Below are positions 1 through 8,327 of a DNA stretch of 36,657 bases, one piece after another. The first letter of the stretch is position 1. The number at the start of each line of letters is the position of its first letter. The DNA comes from Verrucomicrobiota bacterium. GTDB lineage: Bacteria > Verrucomicrobiota > Verrucomicrobiia > Limisphaerales > SIBE01. The position numbers and the translations under genes were made by a program. The stretch lies in the NCBI GenBank assembly GCA_021733945.1, contig JAIPJX010000038.1, positions 1 through 36,657 of the forward strand. The letters are read 5' to 3'. A model generated the notes under the pieces. That model did no database searches. It was not told where the DNA came from and worked only from the letters and a program-made list of their open reading frames with translations.

Positions 1-1448
1 TCCACTGTCGTGACACGGGGAGCCGCAAGCACATCCGTCCCCCCGCGCTGTTCCAAACGGGTCCTTAACGTCTTTGTCTCGTCCGCAGTCAATACACGCG
101 CGAGGGTCAGGGTTTCGAATTGGTCCAGAATCACGTTTTGTGGATATTTCAGACGCGCGAGGAATTCTTTTGCTGCGGGCGATGCCGTGGAGGCTGGTTG
201 GCGGGAGGCGTCATCTGCCAAATCACGCAGGGGGCTGCCGACGGGCTCTTCCGAAGGAGTGAATCCGGACAGCTCGATGAATCGCGCCTCCAGATGGATC
301 TGGATCGGGTTGGAGACAACCTTCACGGGTGAAACGTCCGATCCCGCCTGCGGCGGCTGTGGATTCTCGCCGGAGATTTGCGCATCGGGCGCGCCCGGCA
401 CAGGGCTTCCACCCATGGGAAGAACCAGCAGTCCAGCAACCAGAATCAGCACGATTGATTTCATTGGAACACCGACAGCCCGCCCCCCCCGGAAGTGCAT
501 CAGCCGTTCAATGCGGTGGCGGAGGTGGCTTTTGGTTTCAACGATTCCCAGCAGACCGAGGGAGAAGACGGAGGGTCGGACCGCCTCACGCGCGACCTTC
601 AAAAGAGCGGGAGCGTACGCATCCGCATCCACATGCAGACTCGCCATCACGCGGTCATCAACCGCCTCCTCACGGATCTGCCGGATTCGGGAATTGGCCC
701 ACCAGAGCAGAGGATGCCACCAGTAGGCAATCTGTTGGAGGGTTTGAATTCCGTTCACCCAGAGGTCGCCTCTCTGAATATGCGCCAACTCGTGGATCAG
801 CACGGCCTTCAGAGCCCGGGAGTCCAGATGGTGAATCAGATCTCGGGGCAACAGGATCACAGGCCTCAGGAACCCACACACGCACGGGGTCGGGACCCCA
901 GCGGACAGGCGCAGACTCACCGGACGGTGCACGTTCTGCGCCGTGCGCAGGGCGCGCAACAACACTTGGTCGGCCTCCGGCGCGGGTTGCGACTCGCGAA
1001 TGATCCCTCGAATCCGACGATAACGAAGCGCCACGGCAAACCCCAGTCCCACCATCCCCAGAATGTACACCAGGCCAACGGTGCTGATCGACGACTTCGA
1101 ACCGGACGGTTCCGTCGCCGACCGGGCGTCTCCGGCGACCGGTTCCTGCTCGACCGGCAGGGATTCCGTCCGGACCCCGGGTTCGCCCGCAAAGAAATTG
1201 GACATCAGGCCGATCTGACGATCAACCGGAATCCAGTAGGCCATCGCCGTGGGCAGGGCCAGGGTTGGGGGCAACGCGAGTTTAACCGGCAACAACAACC
1301 AGGCGGCATGGCGAATCTCGGCCCGGATTTTTTTTCTGAAAAGACGGTCAAAAAGAAAAAGCCCCACGATGAGCAGGCTTGACTGAACAAAAACGCTCCA
1401 GGCCGATGTTACTAACGGGAGGTTCTCAGAACTGATGTAATGGGTCAT
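1..1448 (-). CDS. M56-family (BlaR1/MecR1-like) membrane metallopeptidase with secretin-like tail, C-terminus cut by window edge
   Basis: Read by hand on the minus strand, open from ATG at 1448 to the left edge (482 codons, no stop). The N-terminal half has hydrophobic segments near residues 15-33, 48-72 and 122-141. A zinc-peptidase motif HELAH lies at 219-223 with the downstream glutamate in REEAVDD (about 260), and a further membrane segment lies near 330-346. This is the M56 layout of BlaR1, which in known systems cleaves or inactivates the BlaI repressor after sensing a signal. A penicillin-binding sensor domain is not visible. Instead residues about 383-482 contain IHLEARFIEL and a stretch ending TDVLAAPRVTTV, which resembles the secretin-type beta domain seen in PVC proteins. 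It starts 18 bp after the blaI-like stop, so the two genes are probably co-transcribed. No clear Shine-Dalgarno was seen. The signal sensed is unknown. Confidence 0.85.
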   Translation of the reverse strand, partial: MTHYISSENLPLVTSAWSVFVQSSLLIVGLFLFDRLFRKKIRAEIRHAAWLLLPVKLALPPTLALPTAMAYWIPVDRQIGLMSNFFAGEPGVRTESLPVEQEPVAGDARSATEPSGSKSSISTVGLVYILGMVGLGFAVALRYRRIRGIIRESQPAPEADQVLLRALRTAQNVHRPVSLRLSAGVPTPCVCGFLRPVILLPRDLIHHLDSRALKAVLIHELAHIQRGDLWVNGIQTLQQIAYWWHPLLWWANSRIRQIREEAVDDRVMASLHVDADAYAPALLKVAREAVRPSVFSLGLLGIVETKSHLRHRIERLMHFRGGRAVGVPMKSIVLILVAGLLVLPMGGSPVPGAPDAQISGENPQPPQAGSDVSPVKVVSNPIQIHLEARFIELSGFTPSEEPVGSPLRDLADDASRQPASTASPAAKEFLARLKYPQNVILDQFETLTLARVLTADETKTLRTRLEQRGGTDVLAAPRVTTV

Positions 1449-1466
1449 GGCGTTTATGGGAGGGGG

Positions 1467-1871
1467 TTAGCCACGGCCGGGCGTTTTGTTGACGTCCCTT
1501 TTTTTCGTTTGAATCAACAACTCGATTTTGTCGAGTTCATCGGATGTCAGGTCCCGGGTATTGAGCAGGCATTCCACCATTGGTGTGAGGGCCCCATTAA
1601 ACGCGTTCTTCAAGGCGTACATCAACTCCCCCCTCTGGGCCTGGCGCGGCGTTGCAACCGCCCGATAGGTCGTCATCTTCCCGAGCTTTTTCGCGGCCAG
1701 CAATCCCTTGACCACCATGCGATCCATCAAGGTTCGTACCGTGCTGTAGGTCCATCCCGTTTCGCCCTCCAAGACCGATTGAATGCCCGGTGCGGTACAC
1801 GGTTCCCCGGCCCAGACGGCCTTGATGATTCTCCATTCGGCTTCGGTCAATTCAATGGGTTTCTTGCTCAT
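1467..1871 (-). CDS. BlaI/MecI/CopY-family winged-helix repressor
   Basis: A 134-residue protein. The start was set at the ATG at 1871 (MSKKPIELTEAEWRI) because the family begins there. An upstream in-frame extension to 1934 would run through the operator region. The sequence TEAEWRIIKAVWAG, followed by GWTYSTVRTLMDRMVVKG, is the classic BlaI winged-helix DNA-binding region, and the C-terminal helices would form the dimer. BlaI-family repressors bind TACA-TGTA dyads and are inactivated by a linked M56 peptidase, and such a gene follows directly. Two matching dyads lie upstream at 1913-1924 and 1943-1956, so autoregulation is likely. Resistance to beta-lactams cannot be inferred. In this phylum such pairs are numerous and their targets mostly unknown. 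Confidence 0.9.
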   Translation of the reverse strand: MSKKPIELTEAEWRIIKAVWAGEPCTAPGIQSVLEGETGWTYSTVRTLMDRMVVKGLLAAKKLGKMTTYRAVATPRQAQRGELMYALKNAFNGALTPMVECLLNTRDLTSDELDKIELLIQTKKRDVNKTPGRG

Positions 1872-1912
1872 GTCAGTTCGATGGATTTCGGATAACTTGC
1901 GGGCACGATAAT

Positions 1913-1924
1913 CTACATACGTAG
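1913..1924. promoter_or_regulatory. BlaI-like operator 1
   Basis: CTACATACGTAG has CTAC/GTAG arms around four bases and resembles the TACAnnTGTA operator of BlaI/MecI repressors. It lies 41 bp upstream of the repressor start. On the minus strand it falls between TTGCCA (1934-1929) and ATTATC (1912-1907), 16 bp apart, so bound repressor could block a promoter there. The promoter elements themselves are weak. Confidence 0.55.
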
Positions 1925-1942
1925 AGAATGGCAAGTTTAAAC

Positions 1943-1956
1943 TTTACATCTGTAAA
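1943..1956. promoter_or_regulatory. BlaI-like operator 2
   Basis: TTTACATCTGTAAA is a palindrome with 6-bp arms (TTTACA/TGTAAA) around a CT centre and matches the BlaI/MecI operator consensus closely. Its centre lies about three helical turns from the centre of operator 1. The spacing and the position between the repressor gene and the divergent gene at 2127 suggest control of one or both. Confidence 0.65.
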
Positions 1957-2126
1957 GAACCCGTGACGTGGCTCCAAATGCTCTGGAGATCGCCGAGTTC
2001 GGCAGTAGAAGAAGCAAGCCCTCCGTCGGCACCTGCTTCTCAGACACGCTCCAAGAAAAATTCTGCCATGCACCAGCCGCCCCGGAGCCAAAGAAAAACA
2101 TTGGGATCGTATGCCGGGAAGGAGTA

Positions 2127-4472
2127 ATGTTTGGTATGCAGCCGTTGAACCAGAGAGATGATCGAGCGGGTCGGGCCTGCCAAGCGCCAACGGCGCGGGT
2201 TGCTTCCCGACACGGGTTTCTGTTTGATTGGGGAGGATGGATTCACGCCCTATGGAATGGCGGATTGTGTATCCTGGTTCCGCTCCTTGGTTTTGCCGGT
2301 TGCGCGAACCGCCCGACCTCCGTATCCGAAGTCCCCCGGGTTTCGGGGCCCATGGTGCAAGCCGGAAAGGCTGATTTGAACGACCCGCCTCCCGTGAGGA
2401 TCCAGGCTCAGGAACAAATCCCGGCGTTCACCGAGCCGGAGCAGCCCGCAACGGCGAAGGCGGCAGAGGTCCCATCGATCCCGCAGCCGACCGCACCTTC
2501 GGAGGAAACTCCGATCGAGATTTCGGAAGGAGTCGCGGAGCTTGCGGATCTGGCGCAATCGGGGGTGAACACGGAGGTCATGCTCGCCTTCGTGGAAGCT
2601 CACCAGGGATCGTTTGACATGGACAGTGCGGCGATCGTCTATCTGGTGGATTTGGGAATTCCGGAGAACGTCATCACCCAGATGATCCGGAAAGGGGTCG
2701 GCGAAAATTCAAAAGAGCAGGTCGCCGAATTGGAATCCAAACTTTCCGAATCCCTGGTCGTGAATCCGACCGAAAATCCGACCGATACTTCAGGCACCGA
2801 GGCAGTCGCAAAAAAACAGGAGCCCGGGCAACCAGTGCCGGATCCTGCGGCGGTCGTTCCGGATGCTCCCGGTGTGGCGATTGAAGCGGCCCCCTCCTTC
2901 CAGCCGGGACAGGCATCCGCTGCGGGGGAAGTCGCGAAATCCGAGCCGGTGCCGACGGCGGTCTTTCAGTCCAGCCTTTCGCCGTATGGGACCTGGGTGG
3001 ACATTCCCGGCTACGGACCTTGCTGGCAGCCAACGGCGGCGGTGGTGAATCCCGGGTGGCAGCCGTATTTCGACAATGGGAGTTGGTACTACACGTCTTC
3101 CGGCTGGTACTGGCATTCGAACTACAGCTGGGGTTGGGCACCGTTTCACTACGGGCGCTGGCACCGCCATCCGGCGCGCGGTTGGTTTTGGATTCCCGGA
3201 TCGACGTGGGGCCCGGCCTGGGTGACCTGGCGGTACTCGGACGCGTATGTGGGTTGGGCACCGCTTCCGCCGGGTGCCTACTATTACGGTGGATCCGGGC
3301 TTCGATTTGGTTCGATCAACGTGGGCGTTGGTTTCGATTTCGGACTTTCCTATGTGCATTACGGATTTGTGCCCTACGGCTATTTCTGCGGGCCATCGCC
3401 CTGGCGTCACCGCCTGCCGCGTGAACGGGTCACCCAAGTCTACAACCAGACGACCATCATCAACAATTACACCGAGGCACCGGACCGCACCGTCATCCAC
3501 AACGGGCCTTCCCGCGTTGCCGGCCGGCCGTTCCGCGGCGACGCGCAGATCCGGACGGCCTCCATTCGGAACCTGCCCATGAACAATTCCGAGCAGGCAC
3601 GGCCGGGCCAAATCCAGCGCCGCGGAGGGGAGGCCGTGATTTACCGGCCTGATCTGCGGACGATGGAAGCACGGAGGGCGGTTTCGGATAGACGCGAGGA
3701 ACTGAGGGTTCCTGGAGGAGTGGCGGGTGAAACAGCGGCACGCGGGACCGGACGATCGTTGTCGCCCGAAGGTCGCGGCAGTCAGCTGCGCCCGCTGCAA
3801 CGCCGGGAAACCACCACCCGACGAACGGCGATTCCCACCCGACCGGAAGGAACTGCGCCTTCCTCCGCGTTTGACAGGCCCGCCCCGGTCCGGCGGACGC
3901 CTTCGGCTACCGCCGGTGCCAACTCCGATCGGAGGCTATCAACCATCGGTCGACCGACACCGCTGCAACTCGGGGACAGCGATCGGCGGGATGCCTTGAG
4001 GAACCTCGACAGAAGTTCACAGCCATCGGCAGCGGTCCCGTCTTCGCGCGGGCCACGACAGGAGCTGGGCGCTCCCAGCTCAATCAACCGCCCCCCGGCC
4101 GGGTTGCCGGATCGAAATCGGCAGACCATCCGGAGGGAACCGTTGCTGACGCCGAATGCACTGAATGAAAGGAACAACACGCGGACACCCGCACGAGCGC
4201 CTTTTGGAGAAACCAGAAATCAGCCGGGCAGCCTTTACACCCCTCCGCCGAGGCCCGCGCCGCCAGATCGCTCGGCTCAACCGATCCAGCGAACGGTTCC
4301 GGACCAAATTGCCCCGGCCCGACGGGCCGCTCCTCCGGCGTCCTCGGAGTTCCGCAGCGTGCCGTTGCAACAGGGACCACCGCCCCAAATCATCACCCCG
4401 TCCCAGCTCACGCCTTCGCCACGATCCCCAAGCCGTTCCGGGAGTTCGCGTTCAGAACGAAAACCGAACTAG
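2127..4472 (+). CDS. Trp/Tyr-rich (DUF6600-like) putative lipoprotein with Arg/Pro/Ser-rich tail
   Basis: The start chosen is the ATG at 2127, or the in-frame ATG at 2136, because GGGAAGGAG sits just upstream at 2116-2124. The open frame itself extends further up with a GTG at 1968. The protein has about 781 residues. A hydrophobic stretch ends in LLGFAGC (Cys about 59), a plausible lipobox, although the leader is unusually long. Residues about 80-280 are acidic and Pro-rich. Residues about 286-383 carry a dense run of aromatic motifs (YGTWVDIPGYG, WGWAPFHYGRW, GWFWIPGSTWGPAWVTW, YVGWAPLPPG), as in the DUF6600/YXWGXW-type proteins common in Verrucomicrobia and other Gram-negatives. The last 400 residues are Arg/Pro/Ser/Thr-rich low complexity. 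The function is unknown, probably envelope-associated. It is divergent from the blaI-like gene and shares its operator region. Confidence 0.75.
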   Translation: MFGMQPLNQRDDRAGRACQAPTARVASRHGFLFDWGGWIHALWNGGLCILVPLLGFAGCANRPTSVSEVPRVSGPMVQAGKADLNDPPPVRIQAQEQIPAFTEPEQPATAKAAEVPSIPQPTAPSEETPIEISEGVAELADLAQSGVNTEVMLAFVEAHQGSFDMDSAAIVYLVDLGIPENVITQMIRKGVGENSKEQVAELESKLSESLVVNPTENPTDTSGTEAVAKKQEPGQPVPDPAAVVPDAPGVAIEAAPSFQPGQASAAGEVAKSEPVPTAVFQSSLSPYGTWVDIPGYGPCWQPTAAVVNPGWQPYFDNGSWYYTSSGWYWHSNYSWGWAPFHYGRWHRHPARGWFWIPGSTWGPAWVTWRYSDAYVGWAPLPPGAYYYGGSGLRFGSINVGVGFDFGLSYVHYGFVPYGYFCGPSPWRHRLPRERVTQVYNQTTIINNYTEAPDRTVIHNGPSRVAGRPFRGDAQIRTASIRNLPMNNSEQARPGQIQRRGGEAVIYRPDLRTMEARRAVSDRREELRVPGGVAGETAARGTGRSLSPEGRGSQLRPLQRRETTTRRTAIPTRPEGTAPSSAFDRPAPVRRTPSATAGANSDRRLSTIGRPTPLQLGDSDRRDALRNLDRSSQPSAAVPSSRGPRQELGAPSSINRPPAGLPDRNRQTIRREPLLTPNALNERNNTRTPARAPFGETRNQPGSLYTPPPRPAPPDRSAQPIQRTVPDQIAPARRAAPPASSEFRSVPLQQGPPPQIITPSQLTPSPRSPSRSGSSRSERKPN

Positions 4473-4502
4473 ACCGAATTCGATCAGGCGAAAGTCCGGG
4501 GA

Positions 4503-4787
4503 TCAGGAATCACCCTTGGCACGGAGGGCCTCTTTCTTTTCCTCGAGTTCGGCTCGCAGCGATTTGCGGTCGCTCGCAAGCTGACGGTTGAGCTGGTCCA
4601 GAGCTTCGTGATCACCCGTGGCGACCGCCTTGGCGAGCTCGGCGTTCAGGAAGATCTCGCGTTCAGCAATCTTCGCGGCGTACTTTGAATCCAGCTCGGC
4701 GAGTTTCGCTTTCTGGGCATCGGTGAGGGTGGTTTGGGGAGCACTCTTGCTCAGGCGCTCCATGGCGAGTTCGTAGGAAGATTTCAT
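4503..4787 (-). CDS. Small charged coiled-coil protein of unknown function
   Basis: A 94-residue protein rich in Ala, Glu, Lys and Leu. It has no signal peptide or membrane segment. Residues about 20-90 read as a continuous amphipathic helix (LTDAQKAKLAELDSKYAAKI, then NRQLASDRKSLRAELEEKKE), so a coiled coil is likely. It lies 55 bp downstream of the TPR gene on the same strand and convergent with the lipoprotein gene, whose stop is 30 bp away. I do not recognise a named family. Its helix-only composition would fit a small cytoplasmic scaffold or a chaperone-like protein, but that is a guess. Confidence 0.65.
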   Translation of the reverse strand: MKSSYELAMERLSKSAPQTTLTDAQKAKLAELDSKYAAKIAEREIFLNAELAKAVATGDHEALDQLNRQLASDRKSLRAELEEKKEALRAKGDS

Positions 4788-4842
4788 CGGGTTTCGAGAG
4801 AGTCAGTGCGTGGATTGGTCCGGTCTGCAGACTTGCGCCGGT

Positions 4843-5289
4843 TCAGGGCCGACCCATGGGCGCGTTCTTTTTCCACGGCATATCGGGAAATTTTTCAGGC
4901 GGTTTCATCCTGGGTGCCGGAGGGGCGGCCATCTTGAGTTCTGAAGAATCCTGCCCGGCGGGCGGGGGCTCGGGATTCCTCCAGGAAGCGATGCGGGCCT
5001 GCAAACCGTGGTGTTCGGCGGTCGTCTTGTCCCCGCTCTTCATGTAGAACAGGGAAAGATTGGTATGCACCAACGGGTCTTTGGGGCGCATTTTTTCGGC
5101 TTTGTGGCCCTCGGCAACCGCGAGCTCGAAGTCACCCATCCGGCAGTGCGCCATGCCGAGCGAGAGTTGAGCGTCAAAATAGCTGGGATCGTCCCTGAGA
5201 ATGGATTGAAATGCAGCGATCGCGGCCGGGTAATCGGCCGCGCTGAACAGGTACATTGCTTCGTCGTATCGATCCTGAAGAGACTCCAT
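4843..5289 (-). CDS. TPR-repeat protein
   Basis: A 148-residue protein beginning MESLQDRYDEAMYLF at the ATG at 5289. The frame stays open upstream to 5715 but would then overlap the HAD gene on the other strand, so the short form is preferred. About three tetratricopeptide units are visible (YLFSAADYPAAIAAFQSIL, AQLSLGMAHCRMGDFELAVA, HTNLSLFYMKSGDKTTAEHH). TPR arrays bind partner proteins. The C-terminal 45 residues are Pro-rich and end in KKFDMPW-like basic sequence. It is probably the first gene of a two-gene unit with the coiled-coil gene. The partner is not evident. Confidence 0.75.
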   Translation of the reverse strand: MESLQDRYDEAMYLFSAADYPAAIAAFQSILRDDPSYFDAQLSLGMAHCRMGDFELAVAEGHKAEKMRPKDPLVHTNLSLFYMKSGDKTTAEHHGLQARIASWRNPEPPPAGQDSSELKMAAPPAPRMKPPEKFPDMPWKKNAPMGRP

Positions 5290-5415
5290 AATGGTTTTGA
5301 CAATCCATGCTATCGCACCATTGTAATCAGCGCGCAAGTGTGGACTTCGAGGTCCGTCGGGAGAGGGAACGTCTGTTCGGTCCGGCCAATCCCCGGGCCC
5401 ACTCGCAATTTTCTT

Positions 5416-6228
5416 ATGCAGCCATTGCCCATACGCATCATATCGACCGACTTCGACGGCACGGTGCATTCGGATTTCGATGAACCCGCGGTTCCGGAGG
5501 GTCTGCAGCGCATGCTCGCGGAACTGCAGTCCAAGGGAGTGGTTTGGGTGATCAACACCGGACGCGAGATTGGAAGCCTCATGGAGACCCTGCGCGGGTC
5601 CCGGGTGGGTGTCCTGCCCGATTACCTGGTGACCGTGGAACGGGAGATTCACGTGCGCAAAGGATCCGGATACGTTGCGTTGGAGGAATGGAACAAGGGC
5701 TGCACAGCCGCTCATGAAACTCTTTTCCGGAGAATCCTCCCCACCCTCCCGCCCATCATTGAGGCGATCAACAACCGGTTCCAGGCCCGGGTTTACGAGG
5801 ATTTATTCTCGCCGCTCTGCCTGATTGCAGCGAACAACGAGGATTGTGATCAGATCTGCGAGTTTCTGGAAGTCCTGTGGCGGGAGGAACCGGAAATCTC
5901 GGTGGTACGCAACAGCATCTACGCCCGGTTGAGTCACTCGGATTACAACAAAGGGTCCGCTTTGAACGAAATCGGCCGCCTTCTGGGCGTTGGATCCGAA
6001 CAAATTGTCGCCGCAGGGGATCACCTGAACGATCTGCCCATGTTGAAGCGATCCAGCGCCCGATGGCTGATTGCCCCGCACAACGCGGTGGAAGCCGTCA
6101 AAAAGATTGTTCGCGAGCAGGATGGCTACGTCAGCACGGAACGGTGCGGAACGGGAGTGGCCCAGGGACTGATGCACTGGATGCGGCATTTGGGAGAGCA
6201 CTGGATGCCCGAAGAATGGGCTGTCTAG
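5416..6228 (+). CDS. HAD-superfamily (type IIB, Cof-like) phosphatase
   Basis: A 270-residue protein. The start ATG at 5416 places the first catalytic motif near the N-terminus, as is usual. Motif I is STDFDGTVHSD (nucleophile Asp 12, acid/base Asp 14). The conserved lysine region is YNKGSALNEIGRLLGV, and motif IV is AAGDHLNDLPML (GDxxND). A cap domain of about 100 residues lies between them, as in the C2-capped IIB subfamily that includes sugar-phosphate and sucrose-phosphate phosphatases. The exact substrate cannot be read from the sequence. It is divergent from the TPR gene with 126 bp between them. Confidence 0.85.
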   Translation: MQPLPIRIISTDFDGTVHSDFDEPAVPEGLQRMLAELQSKGVVWVINTGREIGSLMETLRGSRVGVLPDYLVTVEREIHVRKGSGYVALEEWNKGCTAAHETLFRRILPTLPPIIEAINNRFQARVYEDLFSPLCLIAANNEDCDQICEFLEVLWREEPEISVVRNSIYARLSHSDYNKGSALNEIGRLLGVGSEQIVAAGDHLNDLPMLKRSSARWLIAPHNAVEAVKKIVREQDGYVSTERCGTGVAQGLMHWMRHLGEHWMPEEWAV

Positions 6229-6329
6229 TTGCCGCGCAAGGGTTTGAAGAGAATTCACAGGATCTGCATGGAAATCTCATGCTTCACATAAGTCTGTCCT
6301 TATCAAAGACATATAGATATCATAATCGT

Positions 6330-6357
6330 TTGACAGGCGAATAAGAGGTGCTAGTGT
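6330..6357 (+). promoter_or_regulatory. Candidate sigma70-type promoter for the kor genes
   Basis: TTGACA at 6330-6335 is followed after 16 bp by TAGTGT at 6352-6357. This lies in the 240-bp gap ahead of the korA-like gene, about 110 bp from its start codon. The -35 box is perfect and the -10 box matches only three consensus positions. The same layout recurs ahead of rpmB, rpoZ and rho in this window. Confidence 0.45.
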
Positions 6358-6468
6358 GGACTCACAAACACGTGACACGCGTCGAACATCGCAACGGAAA
6401 GCCTTCTCAACGCATCCGCATCTCTTTCTCTCGACAAGTGTCGTCGCATCTCTCATACAAACTACTCA

Positions 6469-8292
6469 ATGAACGAAGCAGTTGAAGCCGCTCCATCAGC
6501 GGACAGTGGCGGGAAAACGAAAAAGCTTACTGAAGCCGTCATCCGAATTGCGGGCAATTCACAGGATGGAATTCAGGCTATCGGTGGATTTCTAGCCCGC
6601 CTGGCAGGGCGTAGCGAGCAGGAGGTCATGACGTTCATGACCATTCCATCGACGATTTCCGGGGGACCCTCGATATTCCAGGTGCGCATCGGAACGGGCG
6701 AAGTGCTCAGTGCCGGCGATGAAGCCGATGTGTTGCTGGCCTTCTACCAGCATTCCTACGAAAACCACATCGCCTCGCTGAAACCGGGCGGGATCGTGCT
6801 GTTCGACAGCGATCATGTTGAACCCAAACCGGAATTCGAAAAGAATTACCGGCACGTCGGTGTGCCGATTTCAAGCCTGACCGTCGAAGCCATCGGGGGA
6901 ACCGCGCGGGACAAGGGAAAGAACATTTTCACCCTCGGATTGGTGGCCAAGACGTTTCATCTGGACGTGCCCAAGCTCACCAAACTCATCGGGGAACGGT
7001 TCGCAGGCAAGCAGGAGAGCATTCTGAACAATGCGCTCACGGCGTTTCATGCCGGCTACGGCTATTCGCTGGGAGACCTGCTGGAGACCTTTGCTTTTGC
7101 AGAGAGCCAGAAACGGGATGGAACGCAGGTCGTGATGAACGGCAACGAGGCATTGGCCTTCGGCCTGATCACTGCGGGCGTACGGTTCGGTGCGGGTTAC
7201 CCGATCACCCCGTGGTCCGATGTCATGGAGATCCTGCGCCGGGAACTGCCGAAATACGGAGGCATGTTCATTCAGTGCGAGGACGAGATTGCTTCGGTCT
7301 CCATGGCTTTGGGCGCAAGCTACGCCGGGAGAGTCGCGGTCACGGGATCCAGCGGTCCGGGCATCTCCCTGAAGACGGAGGCCATCGGCTGGGCTGTCAT
7401 GGGAGAAATCCCGCTCATCATCTGCGACATCCAGCGCGGGGGCCCTTCCACCGGCCTGCCGACGAATGTGGAACAGTCCGATCTGAACATTGCGGTCGGT
7501 GGCGGACACGGAGATTCCCCGAGGGTGGTTGTCGCGGCGTCCGATGTGGAAGACTGCTTCTACACGGCGATTGAGGCGGTGAACATCGCCCGGAAATACA
7601 GCGTCCCGGTCTTCATCCTGAGTGATCAGGCCATTGCAACCCGAATTGAAGCGTTCGCAGAGCCGAAACTCGAAACGCTCTTTCAGGATATTTCCCCGGA
7701 CTTGAGCCCGGTCCCCACCCACAAGCCCTACGACCTGACCGTCGCCGATGGGGTCACCCGTCACGTCGCTCCGGGAACCCGGATCGAGAGCGGCAAGTAC
7801 CCGATTGTCACCGGATTGGAACATGACGAGATGGGGCACCCGACCGGTTCTCCGAAGCTCCACGTGCAGATGGTGGCCAAACGAAGGCGCAAACTGCAGA
7901 CCCTCGCCTCCACGATCGAGATTCCCAAGGTGTATGGCGGAGATGAAGGCAAGGTGCTTCTCGTCGGTTGGGGGTCGACCAAGGGTCCCATCCGCGAAGC
8001 GGTGGACCGCGCACGGGCGGCCGGAGACAGCGTCTCCTCGCTGCATATCCGGCACATCAATCCGCTCCCGAACGGCTTGGAGACGATTTTCAAGAAATTC
8101 ACCCATGTGCTGGTCGTGGAAATGAACGACGAAGGCCTGTATGGATCCGGGCAGTTTGCCACCATCCTGCGAGCCCGCTACTGCGATCCAAAGATCCGGA
8201 GCATCACGAAGACCGACGGTTTAACCTTCAAGATCCGGGAGATTTTGGAGCGTGCCGCACCTTATGTTCAGGGAGAGGCCGCAAACGTCTGA
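6469..8292 (+). CDS. korA: 2-oxoacid:ferredoxin oxidoreductase, fused gamma-alpha subunit (KorA-like)
   Basis: A 607-residue protein. Residues about 20-195 form the gamma (PFOR/POR-gamma) domain, containing AGNSQDGIQAIGGFLA. The alpha (pyrimidine-binding) domain follows from about 218, with AGYPITPWSD (242-251), the EDEIASVSMALGAS segment and TGSSGPGISLKTEA, all hallmarks of the 2-oxoglutarate/2-oxoacid:ferredoxin oxidoreductase alpha subunit. The enzyme converts a 2-oxoacid, CoA and oxidised ferredoxin to acyl-CoA and CO2, or runs in reverse. The gamma-alpha fusion is the usual KorA form. The beta subunit follows 35 bp downstream. No delta ferredoxin subunit is encoded nearby. 2-Oxoglutarate is the most likely substrate, but pyruvate or branched oxoacids are not excluded. 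No Shine-Dalgarno is visible before the ATG. Confidence 0.92.
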   Translation: MNEAVEAAPSADSGGKTKKLTEAVIRIAGNSQDGIQAIGGFLARLAGRSEQEVMTFMTIPSTISGGPSIFQVRIGTGEVLSAGDEADVLLAFYQHSYENHIASLKPGGIVLFDSDHVEPKPEFEKNYRHVGVPISSLTVEAIGGTARDKGKNIFTLGLVAKTFHLDVPKLTKLIGERFAGKQESILNNALTAFHAGYGYSLGDLLETFAFAESQKRDGTQVVMNGNEALAFGLITAGVRFGAGYPITPWSDVMEILRRELPKYGGMFIQCEDEIASVSMALGASYAGRVAVTGSSGPGISLKTEAIGWAVMGEIPLIICDIQRGGPSTGLPTNVEQSDLNIAVGGGHGDSPRVVVAASDVEDCFYTAIEAVNIARKYSVPVFILSDQAIATRIEAFAEPKLETLFQDISPDLSPVPTHKPYDLTVADGVTRHVAPGTRIESGKYPIVTGLEHDEMGHPTGSPKLHVQMVAKRRRKLQTLASTIEIPKVYGGDEGKVLLVGWGSTKGPIREAVDRARAAGDSVSSLHIRHINPLPNGLETIFKKFTHVLVVEMNDEGLYGSGQFATILRARYCDPKIRSITKTDGLTFKIREILERAAPYVQGEAANV

Positions 8293-8327
8293 CATTTGGG
8301 GCAAACTGATTTTAATTCTTTCACTTT

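Noticed and set aside
10-1382. Three plus-strand frames over the M56 gene
   Set aside because: The minus strand has HELAH and membrane segments over the same bases. The plus frames have no recognisable domains.
2790-3800. A 336-codon minus-strand frame inside the lipoprotein gene
   Set aside because: It is antisense to the Trp/Tyr-rich module; the product is Arg/Pro-rich and unlike any family.
5290-5715. N-terminal extension of the TPR gene
   Set aside because: It overlaps the HAD gene on the opposite strand; the TPR homology begins near the ATG at 5289.
6871-8106. A 411-codon minus frame inside korA
   Set aside because: Antisense to a highly conserved enzyme subunit.
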